The notes under the pieces were generated by a model. The model saw only the letters and a list, made by a program, of their open reading frames with translations, was not told the DNA's origin and searched no databases. A program made the position numbers and the translations under genes. A stretch of DNA of 64,000 nt from an uncultured SAR86 cluster bacterium. GTDB taxonomy: Bacteria; Pseudomonadota; Gammaproteobacteria; Magnimaribacterales; AG-339-G14. Every line of letters begins with the position of its first letter. Position 1 is the first letter of the stretch. Shown piece by piece: positions 8,257-16,023 of the stretch. The stretch covers positions 1 to 64,000 of the forward strand of contig CACIUX010000002.1 in the NCBI GenBank assembly GCA_902589965.1. The letters run 5' to 3'.

Positions 8257-8874
8257 ATGTTAAAACTTCATTTTGCACCAAACTCAAGAGCGGAAAGGAT
8301 TCTTTGGCTTCTGGAAGAGCTAGAGCTACCTTATGAACTAAATGAAATGGCTTTTCATCCCACAGATCTGAAGTCGGATGAACATAGAGCCAGGCATCCG
8401 CTTGGAAGAATTCCGGTTCTAGATGATGGAGATATCCAAATATGGGAGTCTGGTGCGATCACTGAATACATAATTGAGAAATACAAGAACGGTGGCTTGA
8501 AGCCTGACGTTCAATCAGAGCTCTTTCCGCAATATCTCCAATGGTTTCATTATTGCGAGGGCATGATTATGCCGCCGATGAATACCATAGTTGTTCATAC
8601 AGTTTTATTGCCACCGGACAGAAGAGACGAGACCGTTCTCGGTCAAGCGCAAAGACTACTCACCAGGGCGCTTGAACCAATTAATGAAGCCCTAGAAGGC
8701 AAAGATTATCTAATAGGTGATTTTTCTGGAGCTGACATCATGCTTGGTCATTCTTGTTACATGTCAAACAGAATGGGTTGCGTAACCGATGAGATGAAAA
8801 ATATAAAAGCCTATGTAGAGCGTTTATCTTCAAGACCGGCTTTTTTGAAGATGGCCGAGCACAGACCTTCCTAA
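8257..8874 (+). CDS. Glutathione S-transferase
   Basis: Cytosolic GST-like protein, 205 residues. N-terminal thioredoxin-fold half with 'PNSRAERILWLLEEL' helix and the cis-Pro loop 'GRIPVLDDGDIQIWESGAITEYI' (Glu-Ser contacts for glutathione); helical C-terminal half with 'LIGDFSGADIMLGHS'. A ribosome-binding site 'TAGGAG' precedes the ATG. The Rieske gene begins one base after its stop, so the two are surely co-transcribed. Bacterial GSTs in such settings often act in aromatic or thioether degradation, but the substrate here is unknown. Confidence 0.92.
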   Translation: MLKLHFAPNSRAERILWLLEELELPYELNEMAFHPTDLKSDEHRARHPLGRIPVLDDGDIQIWESGAITEYIIEKYKNGGLKPDVQSELFPQYLQWFHYCEGMIMPPMNTIVVHTVLLPPDRRDETVLGQAQRLLTRALEPINEALEGKDYLIGDFSGADIMLGHSCYMSNRMGCVTDEMKNIKAYVERLSSRPAFLKMAEHRPS

Positions 8875-8875
8875 A

Positions 8876-10066
8876 ATGATACAAAAGGAACAAATTAGGG
8901 TCATCAAAGGCCTTCTTGATCATCTCGACAATAAAACTAATGTAAAAGCTGATGGCATGATTAAGAATCCAGCGGATACCTATACCTCTGAAGACAGGTT
9001 CCAAATGGAGTGGGATAATTTTTTCCTTAATCATCCTCAAATTATTGGTTTTAGCGGAGATTTACCGAATAAAGGATCTTTTATGACTACCGATGATTTT
9101 GGTGTTCCAATCCTTGCAACGCGGGATGCAAATGGAGAATTTAAGTGTTTTGTTAATGTATGCACGCATAGAGGAGTTATAGTTGAGAATCAAAGAAGAG
9201 GCGAAAAAGAGAAATTTTCTTGTCCTTTTCATGGCTGGACTTTCAACAATAGAGGCTCGCTAGTTGGGTATCCGAAACCTGATCATTTTGGCGAGATAGA
9301 TAAATCCTGCTATGGGTTAAAAGAACTTCCGTGCGTGGAGCAACATGGTTTTTTGTTTGTGCATCCAGATGAAAATGGCATCATTGATACTCAAGACCTA
9401 TTGGGAGATCAACTTATAGAAGAAATGGAATCATGGGGCTTCAAGGATCTTATTCTTACTCAAGAAGAAGAATATGTGACTGACATGAATTGGAAGCTCG
9501 CTATCGATACTTTCGGGGAAACTTATCATTTCTCTACTCTGCATAAAGATACTTTGTTCGAATCTTTTTATGGGAATGTCCAGATGTTTGACACTTTTAA
9601 AAGGAATGCAAGATTGAGTTTGTGCAAACGCCAAATAGAAGATTTAAGAACAACTCCTGAAAAAGATTGGGATGTAAGAGTCGGATCCCTTCCAGTATAT
9701 TTCCTCTTTCCAAACATAATTGTGAATGTCCTTGAAGGTGGCATCATTGTTGTTAAAGAGTATCCTTTAGAAAATTCTCCACATAAAAGTGTATCTAAGG
9801 TTTCTTTTTACTTTACCCCTGAGGCAGTTGGATACCTTGAAGAGATGAAAAACGGAGATGAAGAGAGCTTTAATCCTTACATTGCTTTTGGAGAAATCAT
9901 TAGAGACGAAGATTATGTTGCAGCTGCAGCATCCCACAAAGGACTTAGGTCAGGGAAAATAGATCATATCTTGTTTGGTCAAAATGAGCCCGCTCTGCAT
10001 CATTATCACAATACTTATAGAGAGGCATTGAACCTAGAACCAATGCCCCTTATAAAATCTAAATAA
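8876..10066 (+). CDS. Rieske non-haem iron ring-hydroxylating oxygenase, alpha-subunit type
   Basis: Oxygenase that activates O2 to hydroxylate or demethylate an organic substrate. The Rieske [2Fe-2S] cluster motif is visible as 'CTHRGV...CPFHGW' around residues 80-106. The mononuclear iron site is in 'DTFGETYHFSTLHKDTL', with two His in the usual spacing. 396 residues is normal for a large subunit. No small subunit, ferredoxin or reductase gene is nearby, so electrons must come from elsewhere or the enzyme is a homotrimeric type. One base separates it from GST, and the downstream transporter follows by 9 nt. Confidence 0.92.
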   Translation: MIQKEQIRVIKGLLDHLDNKTNVKADGMIKNPADTYTSEDRFQMEWDNFFLNHPQIIGFSGDLPNKGSFMTTDDFGVPILATRDANGEFKCFVNVCTHRGVIVENQRRGEKEKFSCPFHGWTFNNRGSLVGYPKPDHFGEIDKSCYGLKELPCVEQHGFLFVHPDENGIIDTQDLLGDQLIEEMESWGFKDLILTQEEEYVTDMNWKLAIDTFGETYHFSTLHKDTLFESFYGNVQMFDTFKRNARLSLCKRQIEDLRTTPEKDWDVRVGSLPVYFLFPNIIVNVLEGGIIVVKEYPLENSPHKSVSKVSFYFTPEAVGYLEEMKNGDEESFNPYIAFGEIIRDEDYVAAAASHKGLRSGKIDHILFGQNEPALHHYHNTYREALNLEPMPLIKSK

Positions 10067-10075
10067 TATTAATCA

Positions 10076-11308
10076 ATGTTCAAAAGTATTAATAAAAATA
10101 CTTTAATTGCTGGATCGTTTTTCTTTTGTGTTTTGTATGCTCTCTTTGTCATGCGTCCTTTCAGGAGCGCAATGGCTGCGCAAATAGGCACAAGTGATCT
10201 GACCTACTTCTTGTTGATTGTTGTATTGGTTATGTTACTGGCAAATCCTGTTTATTCTCTTATTGTATCGCGGGTAAAGGAATCAAGGCTTGTAACGTAT
10301 ATTTATGGTTTTTTTATCCTCAACCTTTTTTTATATGCCTTTATAAATAACCTCTATCCGGATAATTATGTTGTGGGCGTAAGTTTTTACATTTGGTATA
10401 ACGTATTCAATTTTTTTGTTGTTTCAGTTTTTTGGGCCAAAACAGTTAATAGTTTTCAAACCGACGATAGTAAAAAGTATTTCGGCATTATAAGTGCCTT
10501 TGGTTCTGCTGGAGCTTGGCTAGGCTCTCAATCAGTTTTACTTTTTCTGGCTGATTTGCCTGTCGTTGCAATGCTGTGTGCATCTGTTGGATTAATCTTA
10601 GGTATTGTTTTGTCTAGGTTGTTGAGTAGTGTTTCAAGCGAAATCATTAAAAAAGAAAATTCGGGTTTTCTTTCAGAATTATCAGAGCAATTCATACAAA
10701 TAAAATCCAATAAACTTGTCAGACAACTCTTAATTTATGCTTTTCTTTGGACGTGTCTAGCAACATCTCTATATTTCTTCAGTCTTGAAATAATCAATAA
10801 GTATTCAACAGATGTTGTTGAACAAAGAAAGATTTTCTCTTTAGCAGACTCTGTGGTGACGCCAATTTCTTTTTTCGCTCAATTATTTTTAACTAGATTT
10901 TTCTTAGAAAATAGATTTTTTGGTATCAAGTTTGTCTTAATTGCTTACGGGGCATTATTCTCCATAGCTTTCTTTGCAATTTCAGGCTACATGGCGAATA
11001 TATTGCTAAGTTCTTCTGGGGTAATACTGTTTATTATTTTATCGGCTGTCATGAGGCCTTTTGAATACGCAATAAACAAACCTGCAAGAGAAAGCGTTTA
11101 TACAACATTAGAGAAATCTGAAAAATATAAATCAACTGTTTTTATAGATACGTTTACCAATAGATTTGGCGATGCCTCAGGTGGATTATTATTCAATGCC
11201 TTGATTGTTTTGGGATTGAGCTTATCCCTGGCGCCTATGGCAATTATTCCTTTAGCAATTTATTTATCCATGCAAGGAAGATCAATAGCTACTAAGTCTT
11301 CTATCTAG
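10076..11308 (+). CDS. MFS/NTT-like (Npt1/Npt2-type) membrane transporter
   Basis: 410 residues with roughly 11-12 hydrophobic segments from residue 10 to the end. The first segment ends 'FVMRPFRSAMAAQIG', and near the C-terminus 'AINKPARESVYTTLEKSEKYKSTVFIDTFTNRFGDASGG' matches the conserved block of the ATP/ADP translocase-related family of free-living bacteria. In intracellular bacteria this family imports nucleotides; in free-living relatives the substrate is unknown. Placed last in the acyl-CoA ligase/GST/Rieske operon, it may import the operon's substrate (inference). It is convergent with the TauD gene, with only 7 nt between stops. Confidence 0.78.
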   Translation: MFKSINKNTLIAGSFFFCVLYALFVMRPFRSAMAAQIGTSDLTYFLLIVVLVMLLANPVYSLIVSRVKESRLVTYIYGFFILNLFLYAFINNLYPDNYVVGVSFYIWYNVFNFFVVSVFWAKTVNSFQTDDSKKYFGIISAFGSAGAWLGSQSVLLFLADLPVVAMLCASVGLILGIVLSRLLSSVSSEIIKKENSGFLSELSEQFIQIKSNKLVRQLLIYAFLWTCLATSLYFFSLEIINKYSTDVVEQRKIFSLADSVVTPISFFAQLFLTRFFLENRFFGIKFVLIAYGALFSIAFFAISGYMANILLSSSGVILFIILSAVMRPFEYAINKPARESVYTTLEKSEKYKSTVFIDTFTNRFGDASGGLLFNALIVLGLSLSLAPMAIIPLAIYLSMQGRSIATKSSI

Positions 11309-11315
11309 AATGATT

Positions 11316-12185
11316 CTAGTAAGGCCTATCACCGACGATAGTTACTCTCTCAACTTTTCGGACATTGGGCCAATAGTCGGAAGCAGCGTAATGTTGGCAT
11401 GCTCGATTATCCCAAAATGCAATTGAGTTTGGCTCCCAAATAAATCGACATTGATACTCAGGAATGGATGCTCTGGAATAAAGAAAGTTGAGCATTTTCT
11501 CAGATTCATCTGGATCCCAGCCTTTGATAAATTGAGTAAACGCCCTATTGACGTAAATACTCTTTTGCTTAGTATCTGGATGAGTTCTTATGACAGGATG
11601 CTCTGGATTTGGAAATTTCTTATTCACAGCTTCAATCTCTTCTTCAGTTTTTCCTGCCTTCACTAAGCCCTTTCTGAAATTGGCAAAATCATGAATCGCA
11701 ACGGCACCATCAAGCTTTTCTTTGACCTCGTCTGGAAGATCTTCGTAGGCTGCTCCCATGTCTGCAAAAAGAGTATCTCCTCCGTAATCAGGACACTCAA
11801 TCATTCTTAATACTGAACCCAGAGAAGGCTCTTGTCTCCAAGTTACATCTGAATGCCAAGTATTTTCTTTGCCTCTGTTGTCTTTATCGTGAGTAATTTT
11901 TAGCACTTCTGGAAAATTTTCTTTTTGAGGTGCAAAAGGATGAATTTCTAGCGAGCCAAAATTACGAGCAAAGTTTAAATGCTCTTCTGTTGAAATCATC
12001 TGGTCTCTAAAAAAAATAACTTTGTACGTTAAAAGAGCTTTGTAGATCATGTCAAATGTCGATTGATTCAAATCTTCTCTTAAATCTATATCAAGCAATT
12101 CTGCTCCTATCGAGGGCGATAATCTTTTTACTTTGAAAGGAAGTTTCTGACTTTCAAACTTCTCTGCTGAAAAACTGTTGTTCAT
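11316..12185 (-). CDS. TauD/TfdA family 2-oxoglutarate dioxygenase
   Basis: Fe(II)/2-oxoglutarate-dependent oxygenase, 289 residues. The HxD iron ligands are in 'WHSDVTWRQEPS' near residue 110, 'YGGDTLFADM' is the classic TauD block, and the distal His is in 'DNRACQHYAASDYW' followed by the 2OG-binding Arg ('VRKVERVT'). Family members cleave taurine, sulfonates, 2,4-D, or hydroxylate small acids. There is no sulfonate transporter nearby, so taurine use cannot be claimed. It lies 56 nt downstream of the DUF885 gene on the same strand. Confidence 0.92.
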   Translation of the reverse strand: MNNSFSAEKFESQKLPFKVKRLSPSIGAELLDIDLREDLNQSTFDMIYKALLTYKVIFFRDQMISTEEHLNFARNFGSLEIHPFAPQKENFPEVLKITHDKDNRGKENTWHSDVTWRQEPSLGSVLRMIECPDYGGDTLFADMGAAYEDLPDEVKEKLDGAVAIHDFANFRKGLVKAGKTEEEIEAVNKKFPNPEHPVIRTHPDTKQKSIYVNRAFTQFIKGWDPDESEKMLNFLYSRASIPEYQCRFIWEPNSIAFWDNRACQHYAASDYWPNVRKVERVTIVGDRPY

Positions 12186-12241
12186 AATCTCTGATAAATT
12201 CTATCCAAGAAATTTTTAATTTAACAGGGCTAGGCTAAAAA

Positions 12242-14077
12242 TTAATTCAACGACTTTGCATTACTAATCATGTCATTTACTTTCTCTTCAACAATAAAAA
12301 GAGGAGGACTGCCATGATCTAAGAGAGCAGAGTGAAAGTCTTTTATGTTGAACTTTTCGCCCAAGGCATCTTGAGCTTTTTTTCTTAGCTCTAGTATTTT
12401 TATCATACCGACCTTATAGCTAAGCGCCTGAGCAGGCCATACAATATAGCGCTCTATCTCAACTCTCACCTCAGTGTCAGACATTCCAGTTTTTGCTTTC
12501 ATGTACGCCATAGCTTCTTCACGAGTCCATCTTTTATAGTGCATTCCTGTATCTACTACCAATCTGACTGCTCTGAAAAGTTCACTTTGCAAAATACCTA
12601 ATTCATCCAAAGGGTTATCAGCCAAGCCAGCTTCCAAGGCGAGCTGTTCTGCGTAAAGAGCCCATCCTTCTGAAAATGCCGAAGTTCTATAACCAAATTT
12701 TCGATAATAAGTTAGATCTTCATTTTCCAAGGAATGAGCTATTTGGTGATGATGGCCCGGAATAGCCTCATGATAGGCAAGTGTTTTCATGCCGTACTTT
12801 GGAGTTTGCTTGATATCGTACAAATTTGCATAAAAGACGCCTGGCCGACTCCCATCCAAAGCAGGCGATCTGTAATATCCACCCGCCGCGGTTTTTTCTG
12901 AGTACTCTGGGACTGCTTTAACGATGACTTTAGATTTCGGCATAGTATGAAAGTACTTTTCTAAAACAACGTATGCCTCATCAACCATCTCGGAATAATC
13001 TTTAATCGCAATCTGTTTTCTATCGGGAGTATCGTCGTAGAGAAATTGCGGATCCTCATTTAACTCATTCATTAAAATACCCACAGACTTATCTTGGCTG
13101 TATCCTAATTGCGTCAGGATAGTTTTCATCCTATTGCTAACTCGCTCTACTTCGCTGAGACCCATATCGTGAATTTCTTGGGGCGAATAATCTGTAGTTG
13201 TATAAGTTCTTATTCTCAACTCATAATATTTATCGCCGTTCGGTTGGGACCATAACCCATGATTATTATTTGCTTGAGCTTGAGTTGAAATCAAAAAATC
13301 TTTCATCATCTTAAATGCTTTATCGATGCTTTGTCTGATTGCTTGTTTAAGCTTCTCTCGCAACTGTATTTTCTGATCTTCTGAAAAGTCTAAATCTTTA
13401 ATTTTTCTGTTGAATTCTGTATAGATAGGATGCTCCTCAAATGAAAAGTTTAAGAATTCATCAAGCTGAGCAATGACGCGTTCGTAAACAAATTTTGGCG
13501 CATAAAAGTCAATGGCTTTTTGCCCATTTAATTCATACAGATACCCCTCAAAAACTGCTTCAAAAAGTCTTACTCTGTCTATGTAAGCTTCTGCTTCTGG
13601 TAAATTTCTAATCGGATGGGTATCTGTCATGAATTCAACCATATCAATGTGAGCACCGCCTATCTGATTGAGAACGTAGTTATGGAAAGGGAAAGTCTCT
13701 AATCTCAACAACGTATTCTCAGTATCGAAAATAGCTATTTTTTTTGAAGCTCTTTGGATGCTGCTTAGATTTTCATCATCATAAGATCTTAAAGTCTCTA
13801 AAATCTTTCTTGCTTTCGCTTTGTCGCGATCTAATTGTTTCTGACTTGGAATGGTTAATTTTGATGCATGACCGGTAAGCCAATTGTATTTATCAAAAAT
13901 GCCTATGTAAGTCATTGACTCAGGTGAATCAATTATTTCAAGAAAAGTTTCTTTGGCTAAAAAATGATCTATTGAAAAAGGCTTCATGAAAAAAAGATTC
14001 ACTAAATAAATCGAAATAGCCAAAAGAGCCAATAAAATCAGTCGAAATAGATATTTGAAAGCTAATTTAAATGTCAT
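12242..14077 (-). CDS. DUF885 family protein (HExxH-like metallopeptidase), membrane-anchored
   Basis: 611 residues. An N-terminal hydrophobic segment (about residues 10-31) after a few basic residues works as an uncleaved anchor or signal, placing the rest in the periplasm. The DUF885 signature 'AYHEAIPGHHHQIAHS' is present with its zinc-type HEAxxGH, together with the downstream 'RTSAFSEGWALYAEQLA' (Glu ligand) and 'DTGMHYKRWTREEA' blocks. The family is related to M32/M3 zinc peptidases and most members are unassayed. It is followed by TauD and preceded by the photolyase-like gene with a 15-nt gap. Confidence 0.9.
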   Translation of the reverse strand: MTFKLAFKYLFRLILLALLAISIYLVNLFFMKPFSIDHFLAKETFLEIIDSPESMTYIGIFDKYNWLTGHASKLTIPSQKQLDRDKAKARKILETLRSYDDENLSSIQRASKKIAIFDTENTLLRLETFPFHNYVLNQIGGAHIDMVEFMTDTHPIRNLPEAEAYIDRVRLFEAVFEGYLYELNGQKAIDFYAPKFVYERVIAQLDEFLNFSFEEHPIYTEFNRKIKDLDFSEDQKIQLREKLKQAIRQSIDKAFKMMKDFLISTQAQANNNHGLWSQPNGDKYYELRIRTYTTTDYSPQEIHDMGLSEVERVSNRMKTILTQLGYSQDKSVGILMNELNEDPQFLYDDTPDRKQIAIKDYSEMVDEAYVVLEKYFHTMPKSKVIVKAVPEYSEKTAAGGYYRSPALDGSRPGVFYANLYDIKQTPKYGMKTLAYHEAIPGHHHQIAHSLENEDLTYYRKFGYRTSAFSEGWALYAEQLALEAGLADNPLDELGILQSELFRAVRLVVDTGMHYKRWTREEAMAYMKAKTGMSDTEVRVEIERYIVWPAQALSYKVGMIKILELRKKAQDALGEKFNIKDFHSALLDHGSPPLFIVEEKVNDMISNAKSLN

Positions 14078-14092
14078 CTATATTAAATTTAG

Positions 14093-15235
14093 TTAATAAG
14101 AGAATTTTTTCAAGATATCAGGGATATTTTTCTTAAAATTAAAGAACCCCTTATTTGAAAACTCCCAACAAAAAATGTCTTCTTCGCGAGTTATAAAGTT
14201 GATGTCCGTATTATTTGTTTTCTGAACCTCTCTTAAAAAATCTAGATTTTCTCCTACAGATGGATAGACAGCGTCAAATAAATTAAGTTGCTGTAACTTC
14301 TCTGGCGATTCCAAAGAAGAATTATCAAGATATGTCTGCGCATCGCTAAGAGCTTTCTTTTTAAAAGCCAATACTTTTTCATCTAATTCTATTTTTCTGT
14401 GAGCATTATTTAACAGAATCAAATATATATTTTCATAGCTCTTGTAGAAGTTTTCTCTCCCCTCTAGCCAAAGGTCATTTTCAAACATCACAAGAGTGTT
14501 ATATTTTTTTGTTTCATTAAATGTCAGGTTTAAAGGCTCTTTTAAATATTCTTTTTCTTCATTTAAAGATTCGGCAACGGTATTCAATCCTTTTGGATGA
14601 AATCTACCGTCGGTAAATTTTGATATGTTTGATGGTCTAGCAATATAGTGCTTGCCTTTTGTTTGGATGCCGGCAACCCACCGCCAACTGAGCGTATTTG
14701 AAGCTGCATCTCCATCCAATAGATATTTCATAAAGAATTCAGCCCCTAACTGCCAAGGAAGGCCTAGGGTAAAAATCCAGATACTTGCGAACCACATTCT
14801 CGTATGGTTATGAAGGTAATTTTCTTCTTTTAATTCATTGATCCAAAAATCAAAGCAATCAATCCCTGTATTGCCATTAGTAGCTTTTTCATAAGCGGAT
14901 TCATCGTATATCTCCACCCCTTCAGAAATAAAATCTTCCCAGACGGCAGGCCTTAATTCCAACCAACCTTTCCAATAAGTTCTCCAGTATATCTCTTGGA
15001 TAAATTTTTCTATTTTTGCAAATGAGTAGAAATCTAATGACCGATTTATCAGCTCTTGTTCAAGGATAAGTCTGTGGGCAATGAAAGGCGACAAACAAGA
15101 AACATTATCTCTTTTTTCAGGTCCATAATCGTAATTTCTTAACCCTTGATAGTCCGACAAATTGTTAGAGACAAAATTTTCAGCAACTGAATTAGCTAAC
15201 TTAAACAGGTTTTTTGTATCATCTTTTGAGTACAT
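14093..15235 (-). CDS. Photolyase/cryptochrome FAD-binding domain protein lacking the antenna domain
   Basis: 380 residues that align only with the helical FAD-binding half of photolyases. There is no N-terminal Rossmann-like photoantenna domain: the protein begins at helix-rich sequence and reaches 'GLRNYDYGPEKRDNVSCLSPFIAHRLI' at once. 'KFIQEIYWRTYWKGWLELRP', 'WFASIWIFTLGLPWQLGAEFFMKYLLDGDAASNTLSWRWVAG' and 'RPSNISKFTDGRFHP' are the FAD/lesion-face blocks. The upstream MGMT gene overlaps its 5' end by 17 nt, so no hidden antenna domain lies upstream. Function may be DNA repair or light sensing; it is not a pseudogene, since the frame is intact and coherent. Confidence 0.85.
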   Translation of the reverse strand: MYSKDDTKNLFKLANSVAENFVSNNLSDYQGLRNYDYGPEKRDNVSCLSPFIAHRLILEQELINRSLDFYSFAKIEKFIQEIYWRTYWKGWLELRPAVWEDFISEGVEIYDESAYEKATNGNTGIDCFDFWINELKEENYLHNHTRMWFASIWIFTLGLPWQLGAEFFMKYLLDGDAASNTLSWRWVAGIQTKGKHYIARPSNISKFTDGRFHPKGLNTVAESLNEEKEYLKEPLNLTFNETKKYNTLVMFENDLWLEGRENFYKSYENIYLILLNNAHRKIELDEKVLAFKKKALSDAQTYLDNSSLESPEKLQQLNLFDAVYPSVGENLDFLREVQKTNNTDINFITREEDIFCWEFSNKGFFNFKKNIPDILKKFSY

Positions 15236-15497
15236 TTTGGCTTTCCATTCTTAAAAGTTCTGCCTTTTTTTTGATGCCACCTTTAGCGCTGTAGCCCCCT
15301 AAATTGCCATCAGATCTAACTACTCTATGACACGGGACTGAGGGCGCATACGGGTTCTTGGCACAAGCATTAGCAACTGCTCTAGCGGATTGAGGATGAC
15401 CAAGTGCAAGTGCAACTTCCTTGTAAGATCTGGTTTCGCCATAAGGAATTTTTTTTAATTCTTTCCAGACTTTCTTTTGAAATGATGTGCCTACCAT
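15219..15497 (-). CDS. MGMT-type O6-alkylguanine-DNA alkyltransferase, single domain
   Basis: 92-residue protein consisting only of the DNA-binding/active-site domain of O6-methylguanine-DNA methyltransferase. The helix-turn-helix region reads 'YGETRSYKEVALALGHPQSARAVANAC' with the arginine finger, and the acceptor cysteine is in 'VPCHRVV'. Because the Cys is retained (alkyltransferase-like ATL proteins have Trp), suicide dealkylation is likely. The N-terminal domain of Ogt/Ada is absent, and the gene starts 10 nt after the upstream TPR gene's stop, ruling out a longer version. Its 3' end overlaps the photolyase-like gene by 17 nt. Confidence 0.9.
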   Translation of the reverse strand: MVGTSFQKKVWKELKKIPYGETRSYKEVALALGHPQSARAVANACAKNPYAPSVPCHRVVRSDGNLGGYSAKGGIKKKAELLRMESQNVLKR

Positions 15498-15507
15498 AAA
15501 GTCTAAA

Positions 15508-15945
15508 TTAGCTTTTTTTTGCCTTGCCGCTGATATAATCCTTCAGCATCTCATATTCTTTGCATGAGTTTGGGCAGAGAGACAGCAATTTCTCTAAATT
15601 TTCTTTAGCTTTTTCCATTTCACCGATTTGAGCAAAGAACTCTCCTTGGTATTCCAAAGCAGTTTTATTGTTTTCATCAATAGCTATTGCCTTTTCATAA
15701 AATTTCTTTGCTTTATCAAACTCACTTATTTTTCTATTTGAAAAGGCCAATAAGGTCCATCCGTCTGAGTCCTTTGGCTTTTTTTTGGTGTATTTTGTGA
15801 GTTTTTTTATTGCACTCTCGAATTGTTCTTTTTTTACTAGTTCCACTGCTTCTTTATAAAGTTTCGAAGCAGAAGGCTTGTTGTAACTTGCAGCAAAAAT
15901 ACTTTGCGTTGTTATAAAAATAATTATTAAAAATATGTTTCTCAT
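15508..15945 (-). CDS. Exported TPR-repeat protein
   Basis: 145 residues. Residues 1-18 form a signal peptide ending near 'FAAS', and no lipobox cysteine is seen. The rest contains about three tetratricopeptide units ('ALEYQGEFFAQIGEMEKAKENLEKLLSL' is the clearest), and a C-terminal 'CPNSCKEYEML' cysteine pair. Such small periplasmic TPR proteins act as scaffolds; no partner is evident. It is the first gene of the leftward MGMT/photolyase run and is divergent from the full-length photolyase across 78 bp. Confidence 0.85.
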   Translation of the reverse strand: MRNIFLIIIFITTQSIFAASYNKPSASKLYKEAVELVKKEQFESAIKKLTKYTKKKPKDSDGWTLLAFSNRKISEFDKAKKFYEKAIAIDENNKTALEYQGEFFAQIGEMEKAKENLEKLLSLCPNSCKEYEMLKDYISGKAKKS

Positions 15946-16023
15946 AACTTTAATTTACCACTTTATTTGAATATATATTTTTATATGAATATAAATGGAT
16001 TAAGGATATAAGATTCATTTCCT

